Positions 34,041 through 44,294 are shown, counted from the stretch's first letter. The stretch is DNA of 64,000 nucleotides from CAYNEO01 sp964396245 (GCA_964396245.1 CAYNEO010000012.1:1-64000); one strand, 5' to 3'. Translations and numbers: made by a program. Notes: a model not told the origin generated them from the letters alone.

Positions 34041-36485
34041 ATGACACAAGACAAATTCGACGACAATACTCATACGCACGTCATTCTTGCCAAAGGCGTG
34101 ATGGTGGCGCATTACCGTGTCGACGAGAAGATCGGCGCCGGCGGCATGGGCGAGGTCTTTCTCGCGGAAGATACCAAGCTGAAACGACAGGTGGCACTGA
34201 AATTCCTGCCTGTTCACTTGTGCGCGGACGATGACGCCAAGGCACGCTTCATCCGCGAGGCACGGGCCGCCGCCGGTCTCAACCACCCCAACATTATCCA
34301 TGTCTACGAGGTCGGGGAGTTCAACGGTCGGCCGTACTTTGCGATGGAATATGTCACCGGCCATTCACTGCACCGATTCGCGCACGATGATCCTCAACCG
34401 GTCGAACGTATTATCGAACTGGCGATTCAGCTGTGCGAGGCGCTCGCCGAGGCCCACGGAAAAAGTGTAGTACATCGTGATATTAAGGCCGCCAATATTA
34501 TAGTCGATGAAAAAGGTCGACCGCGGCTGCTTGATTTCGGTCTGGCTTCAATCGCCGATGATAGTGACCTGACGAAAACAGGCTCGACCATAGGTACCGT
34601 GGCTTATATGTCCCCCGAGCAGGTTCAGGGTAAAAAGATCGATCAGCGGTCAGACCTTTTCAGCCTGGGAGTCGTACTCTACGAATTGCTGGCCGGTCGA
34701 ACGCCGTTCCGCCAGGAAACACAGGCGGCAACTCTTCAGTCAATCATTCAGGATGAACCGCAACCGCTGGCACGCTATCGGAGCGAAGTCCCCGACACGC
34801 TCCAGCAGATCGTCAGTAAGCTCCTGGCGAAAAATCCGCAGTTCCGGTATCAGACCGCCGAGGGCGTCCTCCCGGATTTGAGAAGTCTCAGCGCCGGCTA
34901 TTCAGCCGGTATTTCGACTCCCGTGAAACCGCCGCGTCGTTCTCGCATGCCGGCTTTTGGTGCTGTCATCGGAATCCTGGCCGTGCTGGCGGTTGCCGCG
35001 TTCTTCTTCCAGCCGTGGAAGGCAAAGTCTACCGGACATGACGTACCGATGATCGCGGTGCTTCCGTTCGAAAATCTCGGGTCGGCGGATGATGAATATT
35101 TTGCCGACGGCATGACCGAGGAAATAACCTCCCGACTCGCTACTATCGAGGGACTGGGCGTGATTTCACGGACAAGCGCGGTCGCAGCCAAAACACCCGG
35201 CAAGACGGTCAATGAGATCGGCAAAGAACTTGGCGTCGATTATGTCCTCGAGGGCACAGTAAGATGGAGCAAGACCGGCGGCCAGCCAAAAGTCCGGATC
35301 ACCCCGCAGTTAATTCGAGTATCCGATGATCGTCACCTCTGGGCCGACAACTACGAGCGCGAGCTCATGGAAGTATTCGATGTCCAGGCGGATATCGCCC
35401 TGCAGATAGTTGACCAGCTTGGCGTCACACTGCTCGATCACGAACGTCAGGATCTGGCATCACAGCCTACGCACAACGCGCAGGCTTATGAGTATTACCT
35501 CAGGGGCGTTGCGAGTCTCAAGCGGTTTGAATATCGCCAGGAGATGGCGCGCAACACCATAGCCAGTTTTGACAGCGCTATAGCCCTGGATCCGTCATTC
35601 GCATTGGCGTATGCGTTCAAGTCGGTAGCACATTCGAGGTATTACTTTAATGAATTTGAGAACTTCCCGGCCCATGGCGAACTCGCCCGGCAGGCGGCCG
35701 GAAAAGCCCTGGAACTGAGTCCGGGACTGTCGTACGCGCACCTGGCCATGGGTCAGTATTTTAATTTCGTGCGTCGTGATTATGATCGCGCGCTGGATGA
35801 ATTCTCGAAAGCCCAATCCGAACTGCATAACAACAGCGATCTCCTGCAGGCAATTGCGCTGGTTCAGATGCGGCAGGGTCGCTTCCGCGAGGCGCAAGAG
35901 AATTACCGCCGCGCCGCTGAATTCGATCCGTTGAGTGCCGGAAAACACGCCAGCCTTGCGTGGTGTTTGTTGATGACAAAAGACTACGACGAAGCCGAGC
36001 GGTCTATAGACCGTGCCATCATGCTTGACCCGAAAAACCCCGACCATTATGCCGATAAAGTGAAATTGTACGCCAGCCGCACCGGAGACAAAGCGCAGAT
36101 GCGTGCAGTTCTGCAAGAGGCATATAAGCATGTTGACCCGAGCGATCTTTTCAGCCCCGGCCTCTGGGACTTTGACTTGCGGGGAGAAGTACTCGATTCA
36201 CTGATCGTAGGATATATCGAACGCTACCGTGATAGCGAATCTCCGCTGGCATTCTACGGGAATATCACCATGGCTTACCTGACAGCAGGGAATACGGAAC
36301 GAGCCGCCACATATGCCGATTCCGCACGACAGATCCTCATTCCCATGCTGGAAACAACCCCGGATAATGCCGATTTGCACGCCGCCCTGGGAATGTCCCT
36401 GGCGTGCCTCGGTGACTACGACGACGCCGTCAAAGAAGGCAGGAAAGCGAGGGAACTGATGTCGGTCGACGACTGCCATTGGTGA
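34041..36485 (+). CDS. transmembrane Ser/Thr protein kinase with TolB-like and TPR domains (interrupted)
   Basis: 814 residues up to a TGA stop. The Hanks-type kinase domain (about 25-290) is complete: GAGGMGEVF loop, K54, HRDIKAAN (catalytic D147) and DFG (165-167). One membrane helix follows (about 303-326). Next is a TolB/FlgO-type domain (about 335-460, IAVLPFENLGSADDEYFADG), then TPR repeats to the end. The reading frame continues without shift after the TGA for 69 codons that match the usual C-terminus of this family (see 36486-36692). The kinase and most TPRs should still be made and functional. Confidence 0.9.
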   Translation: MTQDKFDDNTHTHVILAKGVMVAHYRVDEKIGAGGMGEVFLAEDTKLKRQVALKFLPVHLCADDDAKARFIREARAAAGLNHPNIIHVYEVGEFNGRPYFAMEYVTGHSLHRFAHDDPQPVERIIELAIQLCEALAEAHGKSVVHRDIKAANIIVDEKGRPRLLDFGLASIADDSDLTKTGSTIGTVAYMSPEQVQGKKIDQRSDLFSLGVVLYELLAGRTPFRQETQAATLQSIIQDEPQPLARYRSEVPDTLQQIVSKLLAKNPQFRYQTAEGVLPDLRSLSAGYSAGISTPVKPPRRSRMPAFGAVIGILAVLAVAAFFFQPWKAKSTGHDVPMIAVLPFENLGSADDEYFADGMTEEITSRLATIEGLGVISRTSAVAAKTPGKTVNEIGKELGVDYVLEGTVRWSKTGGQPKVRITPQLIRVSDDRHLWADNYERELMEVFDVQADIALQIVDQLGVTLLDHERQDLASQPTHNAQAYEYYLRGVASLKRFEYRQEMARNTIASFDSAIALDPSFALAYAFKSVAHSRYYFNEFENFPAHGELARQAAGKALELSPGLSYAHLAMGQYFNFVRRDYDRALDEFSKAQSELHNNSDLLQAIALVQMRQGRFREAQENYRRAAEFDPLSAGKHASLAWCLLMTKDYDEAERSIDRAIMLDPKNPDHYADKVKLYASRTGDKAQMRAVLQEAYKHVDPSDLFSPGLWDFDLRGEVLDSLIVGYIERYRDSESPLAFYGNITMAYLTAGNTERAATYADSARQILIPMLETTPDNADLHAALGMSLACLGDYDDAVKEGRKARELMSVDDCHW

Positions 36486-36692
36486 GGACCTGATCTGGTC
36501 ATGGTCATGGCCTACATTTACACACTGGCAGGGCAGCCCGACAACGCAATCGACGAACTCGATTACTTGCTATCTATCGAATCAGCGTATTCCACCAATT
36601 ACCTCCGCGTATCGCCGATATTTGACCGGCTCCGGGATTATCCGCGTTTCCAGGCCCTTCTGGAAAAATACCGGATGCCCGGCCAGGCCTGA
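36486..36692 (+). pseudogene. C-terminal TPR end of the kinase, separated by in-frame UGA
   Basis: This is the direct in-frame continuation after the TGA at 36483-36485: GPDLVMVMAYIYTLAGQ, then IDELDYLLSIES and FDRLRDYPRFQALLEKYRMP, the standard ending of kinase-TolB-TPR proteins. The stop probably arose from a CGA (Arg) codon by one C-to-T change. UGA readthrough or a sequencing error are alternatives. An ATG at 36501 could start a 63-residue peptide but no ribosome site is clear. Confidence 0.75.
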
Positions 36693-36806
36693 TTTGCCGC
36701 TGTGCGCCGGGACCTGTCTCCACTGCATACCTCCACCTTTTAAGATGAATTCTGTAACTTTTCTCCCGCAGCGCTGTTATTGGAGAAAGCAAGAAAGGAG
36801 GCACCG

Positions 36807-37244
36807 ATGCGACGCATCGCAGCTATGCTGTTGCTGGTCACAGGATTGACGGCAACGGTCGCACGGGCTGAGTCGCCGGAATTTGTCGGATCCACCCAGG
36901 CTCCTTTCACCAGTGTGACAATATCTACGGTCAAGCCGAGCGCCGATGATGTTATAGCCGCCGCCGACCATTTCGTGGTGAGCCAGAATTACCCGAACCC
37001 GTTCAACCTGGAAACTACCATCAGCTATAATCTTCCCGAGGACGCCACAACCCTGATAAAGATCTACGATGTCCTTGGCAGACAAGTGAAAGAACTGGAA
37101 AATCAGACCGAGGCGGCCGGATACCACAAGGTAGTGTGGAATGGCCTGGACGACAGCGGAAACGAACTCGCCAGCGGCGTATATATGTTCGTGCTGGCCG
37201 CCAACGACTTCTATGCTACCCGCAAGATGGTTTTGGTAAAATGA
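36807..37244 (+). CDS. small secreted protein made mainly of a C-terminal sorting domain
   Basis: About 145 residues from ATG 36807 with a strong AAAGGAGG site. A signal peptide (IAAMLLLVTGLTATVARA) is followed by about 40 linker residues. Residues 60-145 form a FlgD-Ig-like / type IX-like C-terminal domain (QNYPNPFNLETTISYNLPED, YDVLGRQVKEL, WNGLDDSGNELASGVYMF). In FCB bacteria this domain usually ends large secreted enzymes; here there is no cargo. It may be a remnant, a decoy or a surface protein in its own right. Confidence 0.85.
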   Translation: MRRIAAMLLLVTGLTATVARAESPEFVGSTQAPFTSVTISTVKPSADDVIAAADHFVVSQNYPNPFNLETTISYNLPEDATTLIKIYDVLGRQVKELENQTEAAGYHKVVWNGLDDSGNELASGVYMFVLAANDFYATRKMVLVK

Positions 37245-37350
37245 CGTGAACGGGCGGACGCCGGGCCCGAGGATGCAACGAAGTATATTCGATAATCAGC
37301 GGTAAGTGAAAACGTCTATGATCCAATGGCGACCGGGTGAAGACATCCGG

Positions 37351-37965
37351 ATGACAGCAACCGAGATTCGAGATAAATACGAGAACTTCGCGCGTTGGTA
37401 TGACCCCGGTGTCTGGTTGTCGGAAGTCTTGGTCGTGCGCCGACTCCGGCGAAAATTGCTGAAGCAAGCTCGCGGACATGTTCTCGAAGTAGCCGTCGGA
37501 ACCGGCGCAAACCTGGAATACTATCCCCGCGGAATTCGTCTTACAGCGATCGATATCAGCCCGTCGATGCTGGAGCGCGCCCAACAAAAGGCGAAGCGGC
37601 TCAAACTCGATGCCGATTTCCACGTCGCTGATATTGAATCGTTTGCTCCCCCCGGTCAATCATTCGATACCATCGTATCTTCGATGGCAACCTGCACCTT
37701 TCCCGATCCGGTGGTCTCGCTGGAGGCGATGTCCAGATTGTGTAAGCCGAATGGTCGGATACTAATGATCGAGCACGGACGGAGTTCCAACCGGGCACTA
37801 TCGGCGATTCAGGATCGTTTCGCAGGCTACCATGTACACGCACTGGCCTGCCATTGGAACCGCGAACCCCGGGAGTTGATCGATGAGGCCGGCCTTGCCA
37901 TTGTCTCAGAGCGTCATTCTTTCTTTGGCGTATTTCATGCCTTCGAGGTGAAACCGTCAGCCTGA
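37351..37965 (+). CDS. class I SAM-dependent methyltransferase
   Basis: About 204 residues from ATG 37351, where the conserved region begins (IRDKYENFARWYD); other in-frame starts exist at 37306 and 37318. SAM-binding motif I is VLEVAVGTGANLEYY, followed by LTAIDISPSMLERA and the post-motif HVADIESFAPP. It resembles UbiE/PmtA-like enzymes that methylate quinone precursors or phosphatidylethanolamine. The substrate cannot be told from the sequence. It stands alone. Confidence 0.85.
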   Translation: MTATEIRDKYENFARWYDPGVWLSEVLVVRRLRRKLLKQARGHVLEVAVGTGANLEYYPRGIRLTAIDISPSMLERAQQKAKRLKLDADFHVADIESFAPPGQSFDTIVSSMATCTFPDPVVSLEAMSRLCKPNGRILMIEHGRSSNRALSAIQDRFAGYHVHALACHWNREPRELIDEAGLAIVSERHSFFGVFHAFEVKPSA

Positions 37966-38248
37966 GTGTCATGTCTACTGTCGATACCTGCCGTGGCAGA
38001 TAAGTGAACAACTCAGCCATAACGCGCGTTTTAACATAGACAACGAGGTTGAAAATAAACGTCCGTCAGTGACGGTTTTCGAAAAAAACAGGCCGGCACA
38101 CGTCACCCGCCGTACAGCCACCCACCACAGCCCGTTTCCCCGGCTTAAGTCAAAACGATGTATCGCCCGCGCATGACCCGTAGCGGCAGAAGATCCGGGT
38201 TCATGTGCGCGACAATATCTGCCCGCCATCGGGAAAGGAGCCCGGAAA

Positions 38249-40753
38249 TTGTCCGACACGCAGACAACCGACGAAAAGAGTCAGGAGCAGACCAAACAGA
38301 AATCGAAGAAGGGGAGTGAGTTCGAGGATATATCTATTGACGACGCGGCCTCGAAACTCGACAGCGACATAGATAAAGGCCTGAGCGAAGACGAGGCCCG
38401 CAGCCGGCTTGAAAAATACGGCCAGAACCTCATACAGGAGGAGGCCAAACATCCGATCCTGAAGTTTTTCCAAAACTTCTGGGGCCCTATCCCCTGGATG
38501 CTCGAGATTGCGGTCGTTCTCTCCGGTGTGGCGAGGCACTGGGAAGAGTTTGGCGTCATCTTCCTCATGCTGCTGATCAATGGCGGGGTAAGCTACTGGC
38601 ATGAACACCGGGCCGAAAACGCCGTCGAGGCGCTCAAAAAGAAACTGTCACCGACCGCCCGCGTCATTCGCGACGGGCAGCAGAAAGAGATCGATGCCGC
38701 CCAACTCGTGCCGGGGGACCTGATTCATCTCAAGATGGGCGACGTGGTGCCCGCCGATGTCAAACTGACCAGGGATGCGGATATCAGTATCGATGAATCG
38801 GCCCTCACGGGAGAATCACTGCCGGTCGATAAAGAACCGGGCGACCTGAGCTATTCGGGTACATCGGTCAAGAGAGGCAACGCCCGGGCGCTCGTGACCA
38901 AAACGGGAAGCAACACCCGGTTTGCAAAGACGGTCAAACTGGTCGAGGCTGCGGGAGCGCGCTCCCACTTCCAGAAAGCAGTCATTCGCATCGGCTATTT
39001 TCTCATCGCCGCCACGGCGTTGCTGGTCATTATCATGGTGGTGGTCGAGATCCTTGTGCGGCAGCATCCATGGGTCGATGTTCTGCTTTTCGCCCTGGTA
39101 CTTACTATCGCCGGCATTCCTGCCGCGTTGCCGGCGGTGCTTACGGTGACCATGACTGTCGGCGCTAACCGGTTGGCGTCCATGAAAGCTATCGTATCCC
39201 GACTGTCCGCCATGGAAGAAATGGCCGGCCTGAAAGTCCTTTGTACGGACAAAACCGGCACCCTGACCAAAAACGAACTGACCCTGGAGAAACCGGTGGT
39301 GCTGAAAGCCGAGGATGAACACGACCTCATACTGGCGGCGGCTTTGACCGCCGACCGCGAGGGCGAGGACCCCATCGACAACGCTATCCTCTCCGGGCTC
39401 GAAGATCAGGGAGAATTGGATCAGTATGAAATCACGGCATTCCGACCGTTCGATCCGACCCGGAAACGAGCCGAGTCCGACGTCAAACACGACGGCCACA
39501 CTTTCACGGTGGCCAAGGGCGCTCCGCAGGTCATACTGGAGCTGGTCAAGCCGGATGACAACGAAAAGAATGAAATCAATGAAAAAGTCGATGAGCTCGC
39601 ACACGAAGGCTACCGGGCGCTTGGCGTCGCGAGAAAGAAATCGGACGGCGGCTGGAAATATATCGGAATCCTGCCGCTTCTCGACCCGCCGCGCGACGAC
39701 GCTGCGGATGTGCTCGAGGATGCCAGGAAGCACAATATCGATGTCCGCATGGTGACCGGCGACCACGCCGCTATTGCCAAACAGGTTGCCAAGCAGATAG
39801 GATTGGGGCAAAATATCCCCGAGGCGCCGGATGTCTTCGGACAGCACGGCGAGCGGACTGCCGAGGAGGAATCGGAGGGTCCCAGTGAGGAAATCAGCGA
39901 GGAAACCCTCAAGTCGGACGGTTTCGCGGAGGTCACACCGGAACACAAGTTCGCCATTATCAAGAGCTTCCAGTCCGCAGGTATTATCGTGGGCATGACC
40001 GGCGACGGTGTGAACGATGCCCCGGCGCTCAAACAGGCCGATGTCGGTATCGCCGTAGCCAGTGCCACCGATGCCGCCCGCGCCGCGTCGGCCTTAGTCC
40101 TCACCGAGGAAGGACTCGGCGTCATCATCCGCGCGGTCGAAGAGGCCCGACGTATCTTCGAACGGATGACCAGCTATTCGATTTACCGCATCGCCGAAAC
40201 AATGCGCGTTCTCCTCTTTATTACTTTCTCAATACTCGTTTTTCAATTCTATCCGGTAACGCCCATCATGATCGTTCTGCTGGCAATACTGAATGATATC
40301 CCGATTATGACTATCGCCAACGACAACGTGCGGACATCGGCCCACCCGGTCCGATGGGATATGAAACGCGTCCTCAGTATTGCCAGCGCCCTGTCAATAG
40401 TCGGCGTTATTGCAAGTTTCTTCTTCTTCTGGTACCTCAAGACGCATACCGGTCTGAACGAGGGCACAATCCAGACAATGCTGTTCCTCAAACTGCTGGT
40501 TGCCGGACACCTGACCATCTACCTGACCCGTAATTCCAGTTGGTTCTGGAAGCATCCCTGGCCCAATTGGGTGCTGTTTGTCACTCTGGAGGCAACCCAG
40601 ATTATCGGAACCCTGGTAGCGGTATACGGGATACTCATGCCGCCAATCGGGTGGGAGTATGCGCTGTTCGCATGGGGTTATGCCCTTATCTGGCTGCCGA
40701 TTAACGACTCGGTAAAGATGGGTGTCTACAAGATAATAGGGCGACCGATATGA
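38249..40753 (+). CDS. P3A-type H+-exporting ATPase
   Basis: An 834-residue protein starting at TTG 38249 with AAAGGAG upstream. P-type ATPase motifs are all present: TGES in the actuator domain, D334 in CTDKTGTLTKN (phosphorylated), KGAPQ for nucleotide binding, MVTGDH and TGDGVNDAPALK. About ten membrane helices. The order and the N-terminal region (SKLDSDIDKGLSEDEARSRL) match plasma-membrane proton pumps of plants, fungi, archaea and some bacteria. It would raise proton motive force or control cytoplasmic pH. An acidic, charge-rich insert is seen near 540-560 (EERTAEEESEG region). Confidence 0.92.
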   Translation: MSDTQTTDEKSQEQTKQKSKKGSEFEDISIDDAASKLDSDIDKGLSEDEARSRLEKYGQNLIQEEAKHPILKFFQNFWGPIPWMLEIAVVLSGVARHWEEFGVIFLMLLINGGVSYWHEHRAENAVEALKKKLSPTARVIRDGQQKEIDAAQLVPGDLIHLKMGDVVPADVKLTRDADISIDESALTGESLPVDKEPGDLSYSGTSVKRGNARALVTKTGSNTRFAKTVKLVEAAGARSHFQKAVIRIGYFLIAATALLVIIMVVVEILVRQHPWVDVLLFALVLTIAGIPAALPAVLTVTMTVGANRLASMKAIVSRLSAMEEMAGLKVLCTDKTGTLTKNELTLEKPVVLKAEDEHDLILAAALTADREGEDPIDNAILSGLEDQGELDQYEITAFRPFDPTRKRAESDVKHDGHTFTVAKGAPQVILELVKPDDNEKNEINEKVDELAHEGYRALGVARKKSDGGWKYIGILPLLDPPRDDAADVLEDARKHNIDVRMVTGDHAAIAKQVAKQIGLGQNIPEAPDVFGQHGERTAEEESEGPSEEISEETLKSDGFAEVTPEHKFAIIKSFQSAGIIVGMTGDGVNDAPALKQADVGIAVASATDAARAASALVLTEEGLGVIIRAVEEARRIFERMTSYSIYRIAETMRVLLFITFSILVFQFYPVTPIMIVLLAILNDIPIMTIANDNVRTSAHPVRWDMKRVLSIASALSIVGVIASFFFFWYLKTHTGLNEGTIQTMLFLKLLVAGHLTIYLTRNSSWFWKHPWPNWVLFVTLEATQIIGTLVAVYGILMPPIGWEYALFAWGYALIWLPINDSVKMGVYKIIGRPI

Positions 40754-41013
40754 TGATTCACTCTGCAACTCCTCACTACCCGCTCTTCCCGGGCATTCAC
40801 GGACACGGACCACCGCTCCACCCGTAACGCCGAGAAGTCGCGACACACCGTCGGCTGCCACAAAATGGCCGCGCCCGACCGGCAACACCAGTCGCCCCCA
40901 ATTGTTACAGTAGTGCGCCGGGCGAGTCGAGCCATTAATCCTTTTGCCGCCGGGTAGTGTCTTACCCTGGGCGAATGAGGCTTGTTGAAGGCAAGTGTTG
41001 AAAGGACAGATAG

Positions 41014-42285
41014 ATGAAGAAAAAGCCCCTGATTTATATCGCGGTAATCATTGTCGTGGTCGTGGGCCTGTATCTCCTCGTATACGGCTTTCCCGGATCC
41101 AAAGAGGTTCATTACGAGTTCGATACAGTAACCAAGGGCGATATTGAAAACACGGTTTCGGCTACAGGCACACTGTCGCCTGTGACGACCGTCCAGGTCG
41201 GCACGCAGGTGTCCGGCACCATAGATTCGGTCTTTGTAGACTACAACGACAAGGTGACAGAAGGGCAGATTCTCGCAGTCCTCGACACGACCTTGCTCAA
41301 GGCCGCGGTTTCAAACGCCCAGGCCAATCTCCAGCGGGCAAAGGCACAGCTTCAACAGGCCCAGGCCGACTTCAACCGCAACAAGACCCTGTACGACAGA
41401 AAGCTGATATCGGACTCTGATTTCGAAACATACAAGGTCAACCTGGCCACACAGGAGGCCGCCGTTAAATCGGCCGAGGCTTCACTGGAGCAGGCGCAAC
41501 GGAATCTCCAGTATGCGGTCATCCGCTCCCCCATAAACGGCGTTGTCATCCAGAAGAATGTCGAATCGGGTCAGACGGTCGCGGCGAGCTTTTCCACCCC
41601 TACCCTCTTTATCATCGCCCAGAGCCTCTCCCAGATGGAAATTCTCGCAGATGTAGACGAAAGCGATATCGGCCAGATTCAGGTCGGCCAGCCGGTGACA
41701 TTCCAGGTCGCGGCATACTACAACAGAACTTTCGACGGGACGGTCAAACAGATTCGACTGCAACCGGAGACCATACAGAACGTGGTCACCTATATAGTGG
41801 TCGTTTCAGCTCCAAACGAAGACGGAGTGCTGCTTCCGGGAATGACCGCCACCCTTGATTTCATTACACAGAATCTGAAGGACGTCCTGCTGGTGCCCAA
41901 CAAAGCGCTCCGTTTCCAGCCGTCGCAAGACCAGCTCGACAAGTACCTGGCGCGTCAGAAGAAATTGGCTGAATCTGTCAAGGGACTTGATACCGCCTCC
42001 GTAGCAACTCGCCCTGGCCCAAGACCCGCCGGATATCCGCGAGGCGAGCAACCGACAGGTTTTTCCGGCGGTCGTCAATCATCCAACCGTGCCACCGTCT
42101 GGTATGTTGACTCTCTCGGACAGCTTGACGCCGCCCACCTGCGCACGGGGATAAGCGACGGCACCAACACCCAGGTGGTGGCATCCCGCACGCTGCACGA
42201 AGGGATGCAGGTGATTATAGGTGAAACCACCAACTCGGGACAGGCACAGGCCGAACAGCGGCGGCCCTTCCGCATGAGGTTCTAG
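41014..42285 (+). CDS. macA: MacA-like periplasmic adaptor of an ABC efflux pump
   Basis: A 423-residue protein. An N-terminal membrane anchor (LIYIAVIIVVVVGLYLLVYG) is followed by a beta-barrel and lipoyl half (VSATGTLSPVTTVQVGTQVS), a helical hairpin (about 85-170, coiled coil), the second lipoyl half (VIRSPINGVVIQKNVESGQT), and a membrane-proximal domain. A Pro/Arg/Gly-rich insert (about 320-355) is unusual. It links the inner-membrane MacB parts encoded next to an outer-membrane channel; the TolC-family gene at 59.3 kb is one candidate. It heads a four-gene operon. Confidence 0.9.
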   Translation: MKKKPLIYIAVIIVVVVGLYLLVYGFPGSKEVHYEFDTVTKGDIENTVSATGTLSPVTTVQVGTQVSGTIDSVFVDYNDKVTEGQILAVLDTTLLKAAVSNAQANLQRAKAQLQQAQADFNRNKTLYDRKLISDSDFETYKVNLATQEAAVKSAEASLEQAQRNLQYAVIRSPINGVVIQKNVESGQTVAASFSTPTLFIIAQSLSQMEILADVDESDIGQIQVGQPVTFQVAAYYNRTFDGTVKQIRLQPETIQNVVTYIVVVSAPNEDGVLLPGMTATLDFITQNLKDVLLVPNKALRFQPSQDQLDKYLARQKKLAESVKGLDTASVATRPGPRPAGYPRGEQPTGFSGGRQSSNRATVWYVDSLGQLDAAHLRTGISDGTNTQVVASRTLHEGMQVIIGETTNSGQAQAEQRRPFRMRF

Positions 42286-42328
42286 GCGGCGCCCACTGTG
42301 ATTTGGCGAGCTACCATGGACGACACGT

Positions 42329-43069
42329 ATGAGCAACGTAATTGAAGTTCACGATATAACCAGGACGTTCGCGGTCGGCGATATCGCCGTGCACGCCCTT
42401 CGGGGTGTTGATCTCACGGTCGAAACCGGTGACTTTGTCGCCATAATGGGCGCCTCCGGATCGGGCAAATCGACTTTCATGAATATTCTCGGTTGTCTCG
42501 ACACACCGACCAGCGGTGAATATAAACTCGACGGTCAGCGGGTGGACGGTCTCAGCCGAAACCAGCGGGCGGCCATCAGGAACAAGAAGATCGGTTTTGT
42601 CTTTCAGGGATTCAACCTGCTGGCGCGCACGTCGGCGGTCGAGAATGTCGAACTGCCGCTGTTTTATGACCGTCGCAACCATACCAAAAACCACCGCGAG
42701 GCCGCCAAAAACGCTCTCGCCCGAGTCGGACTTATCGAACGGCTTGATCACACGCCGGCGCAACTCTCCGGAGGTCAGCAGCAGCGCGTGGCAATCGCAA
42801 GGGCGCTGGTCAACCAGCCGGCGATGGTGCTCGCCGACGAGCCGACCGGTAACCTCGACAGCCGTACTTCCGTCGAGATCATCTCGGTCTTTCAGGAGTT
42901 GAACCACGAGGGAGTTACCATCGTGCTGGTAACACATGAAAAAGATCTCGCCCGGTATGCCCGGCGGATCGTGGAACTTCGCGACGGACGCATTTTGCAT
43001 GACAGCGTCGTAGAGAATCGCCGCGATGCTGCGGCAGACCTGGCTGCCATGCCGGTCGAGGAGGAGTGA
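42329..43069 (+). CDS. MacB-type ABC transporter ATPase
   Basis: A 246-residue ATPase of the LolD/MacB class: Walker A GASGSGKST, Q-loop FVFQGFNLL, signature LSGGQQQRVAIARAL, Walker B MVLADEPTGNLDS and H-loop VTHEKD. In many species this domain is fused to the permease; here it is a separate protein whose gene ends 4 bases before the permease gene. MacAB pumps expel macrolides, peptides, toxins or lipids from the periplasm. Confidence 0.94.
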   Translation: MSNVIEVHDITRTFAVGDIAVHALRGVDLTVETGDFVAIMGASGSGKSTFMNILGCLDTPTSGEYKLDGQRVDGLSRNQRAAIRNKKIGFVFQGFNLLARTSAVENVELPLFYDRRNHTKNHREAAKNALARVGLIERLDHTPAQLSGGQQQRVAIARALVNQPAMVLADEPTGNLDSRTSVEIISVFQELNHEGVTIVLVTHEKDLARYARRIVELRDGRILHDSVVENRRDAAADLAAMPVEEE

Positions 43070-43073
43070 TTCC

Positions 43074-44294
43074 ATGATATCGATTAATAGACTTCTCCGC
43101 GCGGCATCCAAGAGTATCCTCAAGAACCGCCTTCGCAGCCTGCTGACTTCGCTCGGTATCATCATCGGCGTTGGCGCCGTGATTATCATGGTCGCTATCG
43201 GTGAAGGCTCGCAGCAGCAGATCGAATCGCGAATCAGCTCCCTCGGCACGAACCTCGTCATCGCCCGCCCGGGAAGCACCACTTCGGGCGGCGTCCGCCT
43301 CGGGGCGGGAACCTCGCAACGGTTCACGTTTACCGATGTCGAGGATTTACGGCGAGATGCAACCCTGCTGGAGGCTGTTTCAGCGGTCGTTCGCGCGAGC
43401 GGGCAGGTGATCGGCGGAGGAACTAACTGGTATACCTCCATCTATGGAGTTGATCCCCAATATTTCTCGATCCGCAATTGGGAAATTCAGGAGGGCGAAG
43501 CGTTCACACAGAAGGATGTCGATGCTCGCCGGAAAGTGGCCGACATCGGCGCCACTGTTGCAACCCAGCTGTTCGGCGACCAGGATCCCGTTGGCCAGCG
43601 CATTCGCATACGAAACGTCCCCTTCACCGTCATCGGTGTGCTCAAATCGAAAGGACAGGCCGGATTCGGCATGGATCAGGATGATATCATCCTGGCGCCT
43701 TCAACCACCGTCCTCTACAGCCTTGCCGGTGATCGATGGGTCGACATGATCGATGCCAGCGCCGTATCGACAGACAGCGTCAACGCGGCTATCGCGCAAA
43801 TGACCCGAATACTCAGGCAGGCGCATCACATCGAGGAAGGTCAGCCGGATGACTTCACCATTCTCAGTCAGGCCGAGATCATGCAGACGGTTGCCCAGAC
43901 TACCCAGACCATGACCCTTCTGCTCGGCTCCATCGCGGCGGTGAGTTTGCTGGTGGGCGGCATCGGAATCATGAATATCATGCTCGTGTCGGTTACCGAA
44001 CGGACGCGCGAGATTGGCATTCGCCTCTCTGTCGGAGCCAGAGAAAGCGATATCCTTGTACAGTTTCTCACCGAAGCGGTCGTCCTCAGTATCAGCGGAG
44101 GAATTATCGGTATCGCGCTGTCGTTTCTGGCCGTGGCTGTTCTCAACAAGTGGACCAGCCTGCCGGCTGTTATCACCCCCGAGATTGTTGCTATATCATT
44201 CTTGTTCTCCGCGTCGGTGGGTATCTTCTTCGGCTTCTACCCGGCCCGCAAAGCTGCCGCTCTCGACCCCATCGAAGCCCTTCGCCACGAATAG
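43074..44294 (+). CDS. MacB-type permease
   Basis: About 406 residues from ATG 43074, preceded by GAGGAG. One helix near the N-terminus (LLTSLGIIIGVGAVIIMVAI), a periplasmic domain (about 45-275), and three helices at the C-terminus (about 280-400, VSLLVGGIGIMNIMLVSVTE and REIGIRLSVGARESDI). This is the FtsX-like mechanotransmission fold. It works with the ATPase and MacA-like adaptor encoded upstream. Confidence 0.93.
   Translation: MISINRLLRAASKSILKNRLRSLLTSLGIIIGVGAVIIMVAIGEGSQQQIESRISSLGTNLVIARPGSTTSGGVRLGAGTSQRFTFTDVEDLRRDATLLEAVSAVVRASGQVIGGGTNWYTSIYGVDPQYFSIRNWEIQEGEAFTQKDVDARRKVADIGATVATQLFGDQDPVGQRIRIRNVPFTVIGVLKSKGQAGFGMDQDDIILAPSTTVLYSLAGDRWVDMIDASAVSTDSVNAAIAQMTRILRQAHHIEEGQPDDFTILSQAEIMQTVAQTTQTMTLLLGSIAAVSLLVGGIGIMNIMLVSVTERTREIGIRLSVGARESDILVQFLTEAVVLSISGGIIGIALSFLAVAVLNKWTSLPAVITPEIVAISFLFSASVGIFFGFYPARKAAALDPIEALRHE

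Noticed and set aside
38816..39946. 376-codon minus-strand open frame opposite the P-type ATPase
   Set aside because: The plus strand encodes all P-type ATPase motifs across this stretch. The antisense frame shows no recognisable domain.
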